The notes: generated from the letters alone by a model not told the origin. DNA of 43,675 nt from Geobacteraceae bacterium (GCA_007125165.1 SLDV01000111.1:1-43675); one strand, 5' to 3'; shown: positions 32,427 to 42,737, counted from the first letter of the stretch. Made by a program: numbers and translations.

Positions 32427-33929
32427 TTATGTGGTGATGCACAGGTCACGACCGTAAAGATGTGTTGTTTTAAGCAGGCGGTCACGCAGGGGGGTACTCA
32501 AATCACCGCTCTGGTAGCGCCAGGACCAGTTACCGGTAGCTGTCCCCGGGGTATTCATTCGGGCGTCTTCGTCCAGGCCAAGCATGTCCTGCAGGGGAAT
32601 GATGGCCAGCCTGCTGACGCTGGCCAGGGCTGTTTCAACCAGTGTCCAGGCCATTTCCTTGTCGGAGCACCGCAGATATTCTTTTGCGCGGATTTTAACT
32701 CTGTCATCAAGGCGATTCCACCAGCCCAGGGTAGTATTGTTGTCGTGGGTACCGGTGTAGATCACTGAGTTGGGGATGTGATTGTGCGGCAGATAGGGAT
32801 TGTCTGCCCCGGAATCAAATGCAAATTGCAGTATTTTCATACCGGGGAAGCAAAAGTCATCCCTGAGTTTTTCAACATCAGCAGTGATGATGCCGAGATC
32901 TTCAGCAATAATCGGCAGTTCACTATAGCGCTGGGCAAGAAGATCAAAAAGTTCACGACCCGGGGTATCGAGCCAGTGGCCGTTGACCGCTGTCTGGTCC
33001 TGAGCCGGTATGGCCCAGGACGCAACAAATCCACGAAAATGATCGACCCGTAACAGGTCAAACAGGGCAAAATTCCATTCAAAGCGCTGCATCCACCAGG
33101 AGAAATCCTGCGCTCTGGCCTGATCCCAGTGGTACAGAGGGTTGCCCCAGCGTTGTCCGGTGGCGCTGAAATAGTCTGGTGGAACGCCTGCCACCAGCGT
33201 TGGCCGCTGCTGTTCATCAAGATGAAACAGGTCGGGATTTGCCCATACATCGGCAGAGTTTTCCGCGACAAAAATCGGCAGGTCACCAAAAATAAGTACG
33301 TCTTGCTGACGGGCATAGTCCTTGAGAGAAAACCACTGTTCGAAAAAAACGAACTGCAGATACTTGTGCCAGGAAATTTCATCGGCACGGTCAACTCGAC
33401 AGTTTTCAAGGGCTTTTTCATCGCGGCTGCGCAGGGCCTGGGGCCAGTCCTGCCAACCACGGTATTCCTGCTCAGCGCGAATGACCTCGAACAGGCTGTA
33501 ATCATCCAGCCAGCTATTTTGGGTATGGCAGAAGTCGTTATAGCGCTGCCGGCGATCAGAGTTGGTGTGGTGACGAAAGTTGGTCCATGCCTTGCGAAGC
33601 AGGGGGATCTGGGACGTGAAGGCCGAACCAAAATCACAATGGGAGGTTGTCGTAGCAGGTTCGGGCAGATCGTCGGGGTTCAGATCATCCGTGCGGGCGA
33701 GATCGGCAAGGCTGATCAAGAGGGGATTTCCGGCAAAAGCGGAGAAACAACTATAGGGGCAGTTGCCATAACCAGTGGGGTTCAGAGGTAGAATCTGCCA
33801 GACTGTTTGTCCGGCAGAAATGAGAAAATCAATAAAATCACGAGCCTCCTGGCCTAGGGAGCCGGTATGCTGTGGACCCGCAAGGGAGGTTGGGTGCAGT
33901 AAAATGCCGCTGCGGCGCTGCTTCAGCAT
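32427..33929 (-). CDS. malQ: 4-alpha-glucanotransferase (amylomaltase, GH77)
   Basis: 500 residues, with AGGAG 6 bases before the ATG. GH77 marks: RRSGILLHPTSLAGPQHTGSLG at the start, WQILPLNPTGYGNCPYSCFSAFAGNPLLISL, the nucleophile region LLRVDHFRGF, acid/base Glu in PIIAEDLGIITADV, and YTGTHDNNTTLGWW. It transfers alpha-1,4-glucan chains between maltodextrins in the cytoplasm. It lies 16 kb from the GH57/GlgA cluster but probably serves the same glucan metabolism. It is a single gene. Confidence 0.96.
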   Translation of the reverse strand: MLKQRRSGILLHPTSLAGPQHTGSLGQEARDFIDFLISAGQTVWQILPLNPTGYGNCPYSCFSAFAGNPLLISLADLARTDDLNPDDLPEPATTTSHCDFGSAFTSQIPLLRKAWTNFRHHTNSDRRQRYNDFCHTQNSWLDDYSLFEVIRAEQEYRGWQDWPQALRSRDEKALENCRVDRADEISWHKYLQFVFFEQWFSLKDYARQQDVLIFGDLPIFVAENSADVWANPDLFHLDEQQRPTLVAGVPPDYFSATGQRWGNPLYHWDQARAQDFSWWMQRFEWNFALFDLLRVDHFRGFVASWAIPAQDQTAVNGHWLDTPGRELFDLLAQRYSELPIIAEDLGIITADVEKLRDDFCFPGMKILQFAFDSGADNPYLPHNHIPNSVIYTGTHDNNTTLGWWNRLDDRVKIRAKEYLRCSDKEMAWTLVETALASVSRLAIIPLQDMLGLDEDARMNTPGTATGNWSWRYQSGDLSTPLRDRLLKTTHLYGRDLCITT

Positions 33930-34054
33930 GATGGCTCCTGTCTGTGGATGAAGATTATACTAACCATTGGTAAGCATCTGTCGTCATAAAAAGCTTCATG
34001 GCCTCCTGTTTTCTGGTGTGATCTGTTTTGTGGCCGAGAATCGGTCAGTATGAA

Positions 34055-34648
34055 TCAGGGAGAGATGATCCGTCCGGCTTGATGCTGTATATCGACAATG
34101 TCAAGCATGTTGGTGGCGCGCCCGACCTTTAGCTGGTCTTTCTTGTTATAAAAATCGAGGCACAGTCCGCAACTGGCTATATCCACTCCGCCGGCCTTCA
34201 GTGCTGTGAGGGTATCGAGGACCTCGGACCCTTCAGTGACCAGATGAACGCCGCTGTTGACAAAGAGGATAGCGGCCGGCAGGGGGTCAACCTCCAGTTG
34301 GGTCATAAGAAAATTCTTCAGCAGGACACGACCGAAATCTTCATCGCCGGACCCCATGCGATCACTGCCACAATAGATTACGGTTTCTCCTGCTGGCGTG
34401 CTCTGCTGTGCCGGTAAAACCTGACTTTGTGGGGTCGCTGATGGTGTCAGTTGCATTCGATAACCATCGGCAATCGGTTCAGAGGTGGCCTGATAGCCCA
34501 TTTTCTCGGCCAGTCGAGTGACATTGTCACGGCAGATTTCGTCATCAACCAGTACGTTGAGCTTGTCTGCCGGGCCGGCCAGAATCTGCTTACGGGTTTC
34601 TATTACGGGGTATGGGCAGGCGTGCCCACGGTAGTCAAGTTCCGTCAT
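34055..34648 (-). CDS. yedF: Sulfurtransferase-like selenium metabolism protein YedF
   Basis: 197 residues from the ATG at 34648 (MTELDYRGHACPYPV), with AGGAG 7 bases upstream; a longer frame to 34804 runs into rlmD. Residues 1-70 are a TusA-like domain with the CPxP motif (GHACPYPVIETRK). Residues 90-197 are a DsrE-like domain (VIYCGSDRMGSGDEDFGRVLLKNFL; ASCGLCLDFYNKKDQLKVG). This fusion is the YedF family associated with selenium use. No selD or other selenium gene is in the window, so the selenium link rests on the family alone. Confidence 0.92.
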   Translation of the reverse strand: MTELDYRGHACPYPVIETRKQILAGPADKLNVLVDDEICRDNVTRLAEKMGYQATSEPIADGYRMQLTPSATPQSQVLPAQQSTPAGETVIYCGSDRMGSGDEDFGRVLLKNFLMTQLEVDPLPAAILFVNSGVHLVTEGSEVLDTLTALKAGGVDIASCGLCLDFYNKKDQLKVGRATNMLDIVDIQHQAGRIISP

Positions 34649-34772
34649 GAAACGCTCCTGGCAAATTGGATTGAGGGGAACTGGATACCTGCATTCAGTT
34701 GTTAATAAATTATCACAAATTGAGGGGAAAAAAGAGGGAAATTGAGAAAAATGTCCATTATTTTCGACCGAT

Positions 34773-36161
34773 TTACGACCGGACCAGCTGGACGATGGTC
34801 TCAATATGTGCCGTCTGGGGAAACATGTCGACCGGTTGCAGGTGCTTGATCCGGTACCCGCCGTCCAGCAACTGTTTTAAATCACGGGCCAGGGTGTCCG
34901 GATCACAGGAGACATAGATGATCTGGCTCGGGCACAGATAAAGGAGTTGGTTGATCAGTTCCTCGCCACAGCCCTTACGTGGGGGATTGACCGTTACCAG
35001 GTCGGGTGCTGCTGCAGATGCGGCCAGGTATTGAAGCTCGGTGGTTGCATCTCCGGCAATGAACCGGCAGTTGGTCAACCTGTTCAGGGCGGCATTGGCG
35101 TCGGCATTGCGGACCGCCTCGGGAACGACTTCAATTCCGGTAACCGTGCGCGCCACTGCGGCAAGGCTCAGGGCGATACCACCAATGCCACAAAAAAGAT
35201 CGACAACATTCTCCTTGCCAGAGAGGGCGGCCCAGTCACGGATCAGGGCGTACATTGTTGCTGCCTGCCGGGTGTTGACCTGAAAAAAAGATTCAGGAGC
35301 GATATGCAGCCTGATATCGCCAACCTGCTCAATCAGATCGGGATGACCCAGCAGCTTGATTGTCTCGGTGCCGAGAATGACGTTACCACCGGAGCTGTTG
35401 ATGTTCTGATGGACGCCGATCACTTCAGGTACCTTTTTGGTCAGTTTTTTTGCCAGTTTGGGCAGTTCCTGGAAGTCTTTGTAATTACTGACGAAGGTGA
35501 CCAGAGCGCGGTTATTGTCGGGGCTGACGCGGATCAACAGGTAGCGCAGCAGTCCGCGTTTATGCCGGGGATTGTAAACAGAGACCTGTTGCCGTGCCAC
35601 ATCTTCGCGAACAATGGTAGCAATGCGATTGATCAGCGGGTGATGGACCGGGCAATTGGAAATATCGATAACGTCGTGACTGCCCCGCCGGTAAAGACCG
35701 AGCAGCAGTTTTCCGCGCTGGCGTGAGAAGACCAGTTTGGCGCTGGTGCGGTAGCCCAGGGTCTCTAGTGCAGGCAGGATCGGCAGGATGGAGAAATGAG
35801 CGGCAGGAACCTGCGCTCCAACTGCTTTTTCGACCCGCTGCTGTTTGAATTCAAGTTGGGCGGGGTACTGCATGCTGATCAGCGGACAGCCCAGACAACT
35901 CAACTCGAGGGAACAGCCGGGTTGGGCACTGCGCACAGGAGAACGGCGCAATATCTTCAGCAGACGGGTATAGATATGGGTGCGGCCTTGATGCTCAACC
36001 TCAACCACCACGGTTTCTGTCGGAAAAGCTCCCTGAACCAGGGCAGTGCGGTTTTCTGTGCCGGCCGTCCCTACCCCTTCTGCATCCAGATTTTCAATTG
36101 TCAGTTTGCGGGTATCAAGCGGTGGACGTTTGTCTTTTGTCTTTTCAGATTTTTTTTTCAT
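34773..36161 (-). CDS. rlmD: 23S rRNA (uracil-1939-C5)-methyltransferase RlmD
   Basis: 462 residues if it starts at the ATG at 36161 (MKKKSEKTKDKRPP); an in-frame ATG at 36224 adds 21 residues, and neither has a strong ribosome site. An N-terminal TRAM domain (LTIENLDAEGVGTAG) is followed by four cysteines for a [4Fe-4S] cluster (CSLELSCLGC and later NCPVHHP). Then come the SAM-binding VVDLFCGIGGIALSLA and the catalytic region VTVNPPRKGCGEELI with VSCDPDTLARDL. It methylates U1939 of 23S rRNA in E. coli. RlmCD-like specificity cannot be excluded. Confidence 0.92.
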   Translation of the reverse strand: MKKKSEKTKDKRPPLDTRKLTIENLDAEGVGTAGTENRTALVQGAFPTETVVVEVEHQGRTHIYTRLLKILRRSPVRSAQPGCSLELSCLGCPLISMQYPAQLEFKQQRVEKAVGAQVPAAHFSILPILPALETLGYRTSAKLVFSRQRGKLLLGLYRRGSHDVIDISNCPVHHPLINRIATIVREDVARQQVSVYNPRHKRGLLRYLLIRVSPDNNRALVTFVSNYKDFQELPKLAKKLTKKVPEVIGVHQNINSSGGNVILGTETIKLLGHPDLIEQVGDIRLHIAPESFFQVNTRQAATMYALIRDWAALSGKENVVDLFCGIGGIALSLAAVARTVTGIEVVPEAVRNADANAALNRLTNCRFIAGDATTELQYLAASAAAPDLVTVNPPRKGCGEELINQLLYLCPSQIIYVSCDPDTLARDLKQLLDGGYRIKHLQPVDMFPQTAHIETIVQLVRS

Positions 36162-36383
36162 GGTTAATAGTCTGGTTGTTACTTTCCTGGTTGGTTTCCG
36201 CTGTGGAAACTGCATTATGCTCATTCAGGTTTCCCGGATAAGCACTAAATAAAGAAGCGCGGGAATGCTGGCTGCACACTACTTCTTGTGTGTGGTTGCT
36301 GTCAAATATTGTTGGTTGTCTGGTACCTGTTGATGGGGTAGACTGCGCTGCGCAGTTCTGCCTTTTGCACCCGGAGGGTTTCC

Positions 36384-37475
36384 GTGCGTCGTAAAACACG
36401 TCAAATCAGGCTCGGCGGGCTCACGGTCGGTGGTGATGCGCCGATCAGTGTGCAGTCAATGTGTACCACTGATACCAGGGATGTTGCTGCGACTCTGAAC
36501 CAGATTGCTGAACTTGAACGGGCCGGTTGTGAGATTGTCCGTTGTGCGGTTCCCGATGTGGATGCTGCCCGGGCTCTGAAGCAGGTTCGCAATGGTTGCC
36601 GGATTCCACTAGTGGCCGATATTCATTTCGATTATCAGCTTGCCCTTGAAGCCGTCGCTGCCGGTGTAGACGGGTTGCGCATCAACCCCGGCAATATCGG
36701 TGAGCGCTGGAAGATCGCCGAGGTGGTGCGGGCCTGTCAGGAACGGCAGATTCCCATTCGCATTGGCGTAAACGCCGGGTCTCTGGAAAAGGAGTTGCTG
36801 CACAAACATGGCCAGGCTACCGCTGCGGCGATGGTGGAAAGTGCCCTGGGACACATACGCCTGTTGGAGGAGCAGGGTTTTGATCTGATGAAGATCAGCC
36901 TTAAGGCCTCTGATATTTCGCGCACGGTAGCAGCCTATCGGTTACTGGCAGAGCAGGTTGATTATCCGTTGCATGTCGGCGTTACCGAAGCCGGAACGGT
37001 TTTTAGCGGCACCATCAAGAGCGCTATCGGACTGGGGGTTCTGCTGATGGAGGGGATCGGGGACACCTTGCGAGTATCATTGACCGGCGATCCGGTGACC
37101 GAAGTGCGAGTCGGCTGGGAGATTCTCAAGGGTCTTGAGCTGCGCCAGCGCGGCCCGGTGTTTATCAGTTGTCCAACTTGCGGTCGTTGCCGGATTGATC
37201 TGATCAGGATTGCCCAGGAAGTAGAAGAGCGTCTGCAGGATCTTCCCCTGCCCCTTAAAATCGCCGTGATGGGTTGTGCTGTCAATGGACCGGGTGAGGC
37301 TCGTGAGGCCGATCTGGGTATCGCCGGGGGAAATGAAGAAGGGATTCTTTTTCGTCGGGGAAAATTGGTGCGTAAGGTTCCTCAGGCCCATCTGGCCGAT
37401 GTGCTGGTGAATGCCGCCTGGCAGGAGGTGGAGGATCGGCAGGGCAGTAAAAAGAATGATTCCCATGATCGGTAA
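36384..37475 (+). CDS. ispG: (E)-4-hydroxy-3-methylbut-2-enyl-diphosphate synthase
   Basis: 363 residues from a GTG with a near-perfect GGAGGG 5 bases upstream. TIM-barrel part: GGDAPISVQSMCTTDTRDVAATLNQI, PLVADIHFDYQLAL, LRINPGNIG. The C-terminal iron-sulfur part has CPTCGRC and GCAVNGPGEAREADLGIAGG, with the cysteines for the [4Fe-4S] cluster. IspG (GcpE) does the penultimate step of the MEP isoprenoid pathway. It is followed by proS 129 bases later, an order that is common in proteobacteria. Confidence 0.96.
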   Translation: MRRKTRQIRLGGLTVGGDAPISVQSMCTTDTRDVAATLNQIAELERAGCEIVRCAVPDVDAARALKQVRNGCRIPLVADIHFDYQLALEAVAAGVDGLRINPGNIGERWKIAEVVRACQERQIPIRIGVNAGSLEKELLHKHGQATAAAMVESALGHIRLLEEQGFDLMKISLKASDISRTVAAYRLLAEQVDYPLHVGVTEAGTVFSGTIKSAIGLGVLLMEGIGDTLRVSLTGDPVTEVRVGWEILKGLELRQRGPVFISCPTCGRCRIDLIRIAQEVEERLQDLPLPLKIAVMGCAVNGPGEAREADLGIAGGNEEGILFRRGKLVRKVPQAHLADVLVNAAWQEVEDRQGSKKNDSHDR

Positions 37476-37604
37476 GGGTCAAGGTGCTTGCATTTAGCCA
37501 TCCGTCAGGTTAGTTTTTCGGGTTACTTATTGTTGTGATTTGGGTGTTTAATGTGCCTGTAACCACGACCGTTTTTGCAAAAACTTCACTCAACAGGAAA
37601 ATTC

Positions 37605-39320
37605 ATGCGTTATTCTCAGTACCTTCTGCCCACTTTGAAAGAGGTTCCTGCCGATGCCGAGGTTGTCAGCCACCAGTTGATGCTACGTACCGGCATGATT
37701 CGTAAGGTAGCCGCCGGTATTTACAATTACATGCCTCTGGGGCTGCGTTCCATTCGCAAAATGGAGCAGATTATCCGCGAAGAGATGAATCGGGCCGGGG
37801 CGATCGAGTGCCTGATGCCCATGGCCAACCCGGCGGAACTGTGGCATGAATCGGGACGCTGGGAGAAGTATGGCAAAGAACTGTTGCGCTTCAAGGATCG
37901 GAAAGATGCCGATTTCTGCATGGGGCCGACTCACGAAGAAATCGTCACCGATATTGTGCGTAACACGGTCAGGTCCTATCGTCAGTTACCTTTGAATCTT
38001 TACCAGATTCAGACCAAGTTTCGCGATGAGATCCGTCCTCGCTTCGGACTGATGCGTGGGCGAGAATTCATTATGAAAGACGCCTATTCCTTTGATCTGG
38101 ATGATGCCGGTGCGGATCTTTCCTATCAAAAGATGTATCAGGCCTATCGCAATATCTTCCAGCGCTGTGGTCTGCGTTTCCGCGCGGTGGAGGCAGACAG
38201 CGGCGCCATTGGCGGCAGTTTTTCCCACGAGTTTATGGTTCTGGCGGAATCGGGGGAAGATGCCATCGTTTCCTGTGATTCGTGCGAATATGCAGCCAAT
38301 GTCGAGAAGGCCGAGGTACTGTGGAGCGGTCAGGAGACGCCGAAGCCTCGGCAGGAGATACAGTTGGTTGAGACACCGGATCAGAAAAGCATCAAAGAGG
38401 TTGCCGATTTTCTTGAACTGTCGTCATCACAATTGATCAAAACCCTGATACTGCAAACGTCGACGGAGGAAGTTATAGCTGTCCTGGTTCGCGGTGATCG
38501 CGAGCTGAATGCCATCAAACTGGCCAATCTGCTCAATGTTGACTGGGTTTTGCCGGCCGAAGAGAGTCTGGTAAAAAAGGTTACCGGGGCCCCTGCCGGT
38601 TTTGCCGGGCCGATCGGATTGGAGATCCGGGTACTGGCAGACAATGAAGTGTGCGCAATGAGCGATTATGTGGTCGGGGGCAACGTCGCTGACCGTCATT
38701 ATATTGGTGTCAATCATCCCCGTGATGTTGTTATTGATCAATTTGCTGACCTGCGTCGTGCCGAAGAGGGGGATCCCTGCCCCCGTTGCAGCGGTGGTCA
38801 CTTTGAAAGCTGGCGCGGGATCGAGGTCGGGCACGTGTTCAAGCTTGGCACCAACTACTCCGACGCCATGGAGGCGACGGTTCTTGATGATAAGGGCCAG
38901 GCCCGGACACTGGTGATGGGTTGTTATGGAATTGGTGTCGGCCGCACTGTAGCCGCAGCGATTGAACAGAACCACGATGAGCATGGCTTGAAACTTCCAC
39001 TGCCGCTGGCACCCTTTCAGGTGCTGGTGGTGATGGTTAATCCCAAGGATGAGCAGGTGCGCCGGACCAGCGAAGATATATACGCCCGTCTGCTGACTCA
39101 AGGGGTAGAGGTTCTGCTCGATGACCGTGACGAACGCCCCGGCAGTAAATTCAAGGATGCTGATCTGGTCGGCATTCCGCTGCGAGTGACGGTCGGAGCC
39201 CGTGGTCTGCAGGAAGGCGTTGTCGAGTTGAAAATCAGAACCAGCGGTGAACAGTCATCGGTGCCGATTGGCGAGATTGTTTCCGTATTGCAACAGCACA
39301 TCGATGCTGCTGCAGATTGA
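37605..39320 (+). CDS. proS: Prolyl-tRNA synthetase, bacterial type with editing domain
   Basis: 571 residues from the ATG at 37605 ([15 protein letters not shown]), with AGGA 8 bases upstream; a TTG at 37575 is rejected. Class II motifs are present: motif 1 around [17 protein letters not shown]-like text and [22 protein letters not shown], motif 2 [27 protein letters not shown], motif 3 [17 protein letters not shown]. The insertion at about residues 225-390 matches the YbaK-like editing domain ([20 protein letters not shown]). A C-terminal anticodon-binding domain follows. It charges tRNA-Pro. Confidence 0.96.
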   Translation: MRYSQYLLPTLKEVPADAEVVSHQLMLRTGMIRKVAAGIYNYMPLGLRSIRKMEQIIREEMNRAGAIECLMPMANPAELWHESGRWEKYGKELLRFKDRKDADFCMGPTHEEIVTDIVRNTVRSYRQLPLNLYQIQTKFRDEIRPRFGLMRGREFIMKDAYSFDLDDAGADLSYQKMYQAYRNIFQRCGLRFRAVEADSGAIGGSFSHEFMVLAESGEDAIVSCDSCEYAANVEKAEVLWSGQETPKPRQEIQLVETPDQKSIKEVADFLELSSSQLIKTLILQTSTEEVIAVLVRGDRELNAIKLANLLNVDWVLPAEESLVKKVTGAPAGFAGPIGLEIRVLADNEVCAMSDYVVGGNVADRHYIGVNHPRDVVIDQFADLRRAEEGDPCPRCSGGHFESWRGIEVGHVFKLGTNYSDAMEATVLDDKGQARTLVMGCYGIGVGRTVAAAIEQNHDEHGLKLPLPLAPFQVLVVMVNPKDEQVRRTSEDIYARLLTQGVEVLLDDRDERPGSKFKDADLVGIPLRVTVGARGLQEGVVELKIRTSGEQSSVPIGEIVSVLQQHIDAAAD

Positions 39321-39363
39321 CAGGAATTGGTGTTGGGATGCAAATAGCAGAGCGCTTAATCGT

Positions 39364-40593
39364 ATGACAGATATTCGTGTTGACAAGGAAAGGCTGCAAG
39401 GGCTGCCGCCTGATGTTAGTCGGATGCTTGCCAGAAAGCCCCTGGAATTGCTGTCGGCATCCGACAGTCATCTGATGCTGGCAGACACCGCAACCGAGTC
39501 TCCGGTTCTATTGGCCGGGGTGCTGGAAGAAGGGGCGATCCCTGATCTGCTTTCCTATTTTAATATGTTTCGCAAAAGTGGTGTGCTTAGCGTTATTCTC
39601 AGCGGGGGAAGCAAGGCTCTTTATTTTCAGCAGGGTGAGGTGGTTTTTGCAACCAGCACCTTTGAAGCAGAAGATATCGGCTCAATCCTGTTTTCCCTCG
39701 GTAAGATAGAGCAGCAGGCTCTGGATCAGTTGCGCCGGCAGGTCACCGAAACGACCACTCTGGGCAAACTCCTGGTGGAACAGGCTGCGGTTTCTCCCAA
39801 GGATCTGTGGTTGGCGGCCCGCAGTCAGGTGGAGAATATTGTCTACAATCTCTTCAACGCCGCTCGCGGGGCCTTCTATTTTCAACTCAAGGCTGTCGAA
39901 CAGGAAGACATCCTGCGCCTGTCCATGAGTACTCAGAACATGATCATGGAGGGGCTGCGACGTCTTGATGAAAAAGCTCTGTTCATGCGCAAGATCATTT
40001 CCCTCGATCACTATCCCCAGGCGACCGGCAAGGAGGTTGGCGACCTCAGCGAAATAGAAACGCGCATGCTCAATCTGGCCAGCTTCGGACAGCTTAAAGC
40101 TCGTGAGCTTTTCAGAAAGTCGGGAGTGCGCGAGTTTGACGGTATCCGCACCCTTTACGGTCTGCTCGAAAGAGGCGTGTTGCGGATGCAGGAGTCATCT
40201 GGAACGGAAATCGACGGCGTTCTCGGGCAGATACTCACGGTTTATAACAGCTTGTTCAGGGAAATCCATATTCCCATGAGGCAGGCCAACCCCGACTTCA
40301 GCGAGGAAATAACCCAGGAGTTGCGTATTTTGCCGCAACCCTATTCTTTTGTTCTGCGTGATGTTGAGTTGCGCCCGGACGGAACTCTGGATGGCCACAG
40401 TCTGGTCGATAATCTTGACGGACTGGATGTGCGCGATCAGAAAAAGTTGCTGGTTGATTCCCTGACTGAAGTTGCGTATCTGGAGAGCATGGCTGTCAGA
40501 CAGCACCTGAGTGTTGAGCAGGCTCGTCCCCTGATATCACGTGTTCAGGAGAGTACAGCACGGGCTCGAATTCTTGCAGGGAGAGATGAATGA
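39364..40593 (+). CDS. DUF4388 domain-containing protein
   Basis: 409 residues from the ATG at 39364; an upstream ATG at 39247 lies inside proS. Residues ~48-190 match DUF4388 (PATAN-like): GVLEEGAIPDLLSYFNMFRKSGVLSVI, ALYFQQGEVVFATSTFEAEDIGSILFSLG. The ARSQVENIVYNLFNAARGAFYFQ segment follows, and a winged-helix-like part (LKARELFRKSGVREFDGIRTLYGLLERGVL) comes later. Such proteins are frequent in delta-proteobacteria and often tied to signalling or gliding, but the role here is unknown. Its stop overlaps the pyrF start by four bases (ATGA). Confidence 0.88.
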   Translation: MTDIRVDKERLQGLPPDVSRMLARKPLELLSASDSHLMLADTATESPVLLAGVLEEGAIPDLLSYFNMFRKSGVLSVILSGGSKALYFQQGEVVFATSTFEAEDIGSILFSLGKIEQQALDQLRRQVTETTTLGKLLVEQAAVSPKDLWLAARSQVENIVYNLFNAARGAFYFQLKAVEQEDILRLSMSTQNMIMEGLRRLDEKALFMRKIISLDHYPQATGKEVGDLSEIETRMLNLASFGQLKARELFRKSGVREFDGIRTLYGLLERGVLRMQESSGTEIDGVLGQILTVYNSLFREIHIPMRQANPDFSEEITQELRILPQPYSFVLRDVELRPDGTLDGHSLVDNLDGLDVRDQKKLLVDSLTEVAYLESMAVRQHLSVEQARPLISRVQESTARARILAGRDE

Positions 40594-41321
40594 ACAAGAG
40601 TGCCAAGGACCGTTTGATTTTTGCTCTGGATGTCGATGATTTCGATCAGGCTCGACACTGGGTTGAAACCCTCAAAGACAACGTCGGTGTATTCAAAATT
40701 GGCAAGCAGTTGTTTACCCGCTATGGCCCTGATGTCGTCAGGATGGTCGTCGACCGGGGTGCCGATGTGTTTCTTGACCTGAAGTATCATGACATTCCCA
40801 ATACCGTTGCCAAGGCGGCGGTTGAAGCTGCCCGACTGGGTGTGCGCATTTTTAATGTTCACGCTCTGGGAGGGGGGGAAATGATGCGGACCGCGGCGGC
40901 AGAAGTTGAGTCCTACTGCCGTACTGCTCACTGTCAACGTCCGCAGATGCTGGCAGTCACTATCTTGACATCATCGGATCAGGCGACCCTGGCGGAGGTC
41001 GGAATCGATCGGCCGGTCGCTGAGATGGTAGTACGCCTGGCCCGCCTGGCCCTGGATTCCGGATTCGATGGTGTTGTGGCGTCCCCCCGTGAAGCAGCTA
41101 TGATCCGTTCCGCCTGTGGAGATGGTTTTGCCATTGTAACCCCCGGGGTGCGGCCGGCATTTTCCGCTCAGGATGATCAGAAGCGGATCATGACACCGGC
41201 GGATGCCATCGCGGCAGGTGCTACGGCGCTGGTTATCGGCCGCCCCATTTCCGCTGCTGCTGATCCCTTGGACGCAGCGGATCAGATTTTATCAGAGATC
41301 AGCACAGCCCTGAGTAGTTGA
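40590..41321 (+). CDS. pyrF: Orotidine 5'-phosphate decarboxylase
   Basis: 243 residues. LIFALDVDDFDQARHW at the start; the catalytic Lys-Asp array in VFLDLKYHDIPNTVAKA; VTPGVRPAF and ADAIAAGATALVIGRPI close the barrel and bind phosphate. It makes UMP in the last step of pyrimidine synthesis. The start overlaps the stop of the DUF4388 gene (ATGA), and its own stop overlaps the rlmB start (TGATG), so the three genes are translationally coupled. Confidence 0.96.
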   Translation: MNKSAKDRLIFALDVDDFDQARHWVETLKDNVGVFKIGKQLFTRYGPDVVRMVVDRGADVFLDLKYHDIPNTVAKAAVEAARLGVRIFNVHALGGGEMMRTAAAEVESYCRTAHCQRPQMLAVTILTSSDQATLAEVGIDRPVAEMVVRLARLALDSGFDGVVASPREAAMIRSACGDGFAIVTPGVRPAFSAQDDQKRIMTPADAIAAGATALVIGRPISAAADPLDAADQILSEISTALSS

Positions 41322-42076
41322 TGGCAGATTATCTGTATGGCATCAACCCGGTTGTTGAAGCGATTTCCGGGTCTGGTCGGCAACCACTGGAACTGTTGCT
41401 TGCTGAAAGTAATCGCCATCAGCGGTTGGAGCAGTTGCGTCAGCAGGCCACCGTGAAGCAGATCCCCGTGCGCCTGGTCAAGCACCACGAGCTTGACCGA
41501 CTGATCGGCCATGATCGCCATCAGGGCGTTTTGCTCAGACTGGAACCCTTCAGCTACTCATCTCTGCAAGAATTGATTGAATGTTGGAGAGGTAGCGGAA
41601 AAAATGCCTTTTTTCTGATTCTTGATGGTATTACCGATCCCCATAACTTTGGCGCCTTGGTGCGTAGTGCCGAGGGAGCCGGGTGTCATGGCGTCATCGT
41701 TGCCAGAGATCGTGCCTGTCCCGTTACCGCAGTGGTTGAAAAAGCTGCGGCAGGAGCCCTGGCTTATATGCCTTTGTGCCAGGTGACCAATCTGGCGCGC
41801 ACCCTGACGGAGCTGAAAAGGGCGGGAGTGTGGTGTTACGGTCTGGCCGGCGAGCTGGACGCGCAAGATATCTTTTCGACCTCCCTGGAGGGCGACATTG
41901 CCCTTGTTGTCGGCAGTGAGGGGAGCGGCTTGCGGCCAAATGTCCGTAAGCACTGTGATGGATTACTGTCGATACCCATGGGTGGACATCTGGCGTCCCT
42001 CAATGCGTCAGTTGCGACAGGAATTGCCCTGTTCGAGATTGTTCGGCAGCGCAAGATCAAGGGAGCAACAATTTGA
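41321..42076 (+). CDS. rlmB: 23S rRNA (guanosine-2251-2'-O)-methyltransferase RlmB
   Basis: 251 residues from the ATG at 41321. N-terminal substrate-binding domain (YLYGINPVVEAISGSGRQPLELLLAE), then the SPOUT knot: ILDGITDPHNFGALVRSAEGAGCHGVIV, VVGSEGSGLRPNVRKHCDGLLSIPM and LNASVATGIALFEIVRQR. These are motifs 1-3 of the SpoU family. RlmB methylates G2251 in the ribosomal P loop. TrmH-like relatives look similar, but the N-terminal domain and length fit RlmB. Confidence 0.93.
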   Translation: MADYLYGINPVVEAISGSGRQPLELLLAESNRHQRLEQLRQQATVKQIPVRLVKHHELDRLIGHDRHQGVLLRLEPFSYSSLQELIECWRGSGKNAFFLILDGITDPHNFGALVRSAEGAGCHGVIVARDRACPVTAVVEKAAAGALAYMPLCQVTNLARTLTELKRAGVWCYGLAGELDAQDIFSTSLEGDIALVVGSEGSGLRPNVRKHCDGLLSIPMGGHLASLNASVATGIALFEIVRQRKIKGATI

Positions 42077-42128
42077 AGCGGGGCTATATTGTGCAGGCAG
42101 AAAAGCTTTTTTCAGGAGAGCAGGCATC

Positions 42129-42737
42129 ATGGTATTGACGGAATCCGCAGTAAAGAAACGTACCATCAATCCGCAGGAAAAAATCAATAAAGTCATTCTG
42201 GCGAGTAGAAAATTATTTGTGGAAAAAGGTTACGGCGGGGTTTCGATACCCGATATAGTCCAGGCTTCCGGGGTCAGCACCGGCGCGATTTACAGCCACT
42301 TCAAGGATAAGGAAACTCTTGCCAAAAGAATTCATGCCCACACGGTGGATGAATTCAACGATCTGCTCCAGTCACGATTGACGGGAGAGGAATCGGTCCA
42401 GGAAGTACTGAAGGTGTTTACCTATCTGGTCTGCGAGTTGGTTGAGGAAAACCCGATCCTGATGAAATACATGCTTTTCATGCAGCATGGTGGCGCTGTT
42501 GCCGGACTCTCGCCGATCTGTGAGACGGACCCCTTCCGTTTTCTGCAACAGCATTTACGACGGGGTATTGAAGAGGGTGTTGTCCGTCGCGGACAGGATT
42601 TTATGGTTGCCGGACTCTCGTATACGGGTGTGACCTTGCGCGCAGCAGAGTTACGCATGGATGCTGTACTTGATCAGCCCCTGACCGAGATCCGGGACAT
42701 CCTTGCAGAAAATGGCTGGAATGCTATCAAGGCGTGA
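42129..42737 (+). CDS. TetR/AcrR-family transcriptional regulator
   Basis: 202 residues from the ATG at 42129, with AGGAGAGCAGG upstream; an open frame runs back into rlmB but has no coding sense there. The TetR helix-turn-helix lies at about residues 20-65: KVILASRKLFVEKGYGGVSIPDIVQASGVSTGAIYSHFKDKETL. The rest is a helical ligand-binding domain (FTYLVCELVEENPILMKYMLF). The target is unknown; no efflux or transporter gene adjoins it. It sits 52 bases after rlmB. Confidence 0.9.
   Translation: MVLTESAVKKRTINPQEKINKVILASRKLFVEKGYGGVSIPDIVQASGVSTGAIYSHFKDKETLAKRIHAHTVDEFNDLLQSRLTGEESVQEVLKVFTYLVCELVEENPILMKYMLFMQHGGAVAGLSPICETDPFRFLQQHLRRGIEEGVVRRGQDFMVAGLSYTGVTLRAAELRMDAVLDQPLTEIRDILAENGWNAIKA

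Noticed and set aside
34649-34804. N-terminal extension of YedF
   Set aside because: It overlaps the end of rlmD and lies before a clear AGGAG-ATG at 34648.
39247-39363. Upstream extension of the DUF4388 gene into proS
   Set aside because: The extra residues are out-of-frame proS sequence; the ATG at 39364 is the better start.
41898-42128. Upstream extension of the TetR gene overlapping rlmB
   Set aside because: A start at 42129 fits the TetR family length and ribosome site, and the overlapping part is rlmB in another frame.
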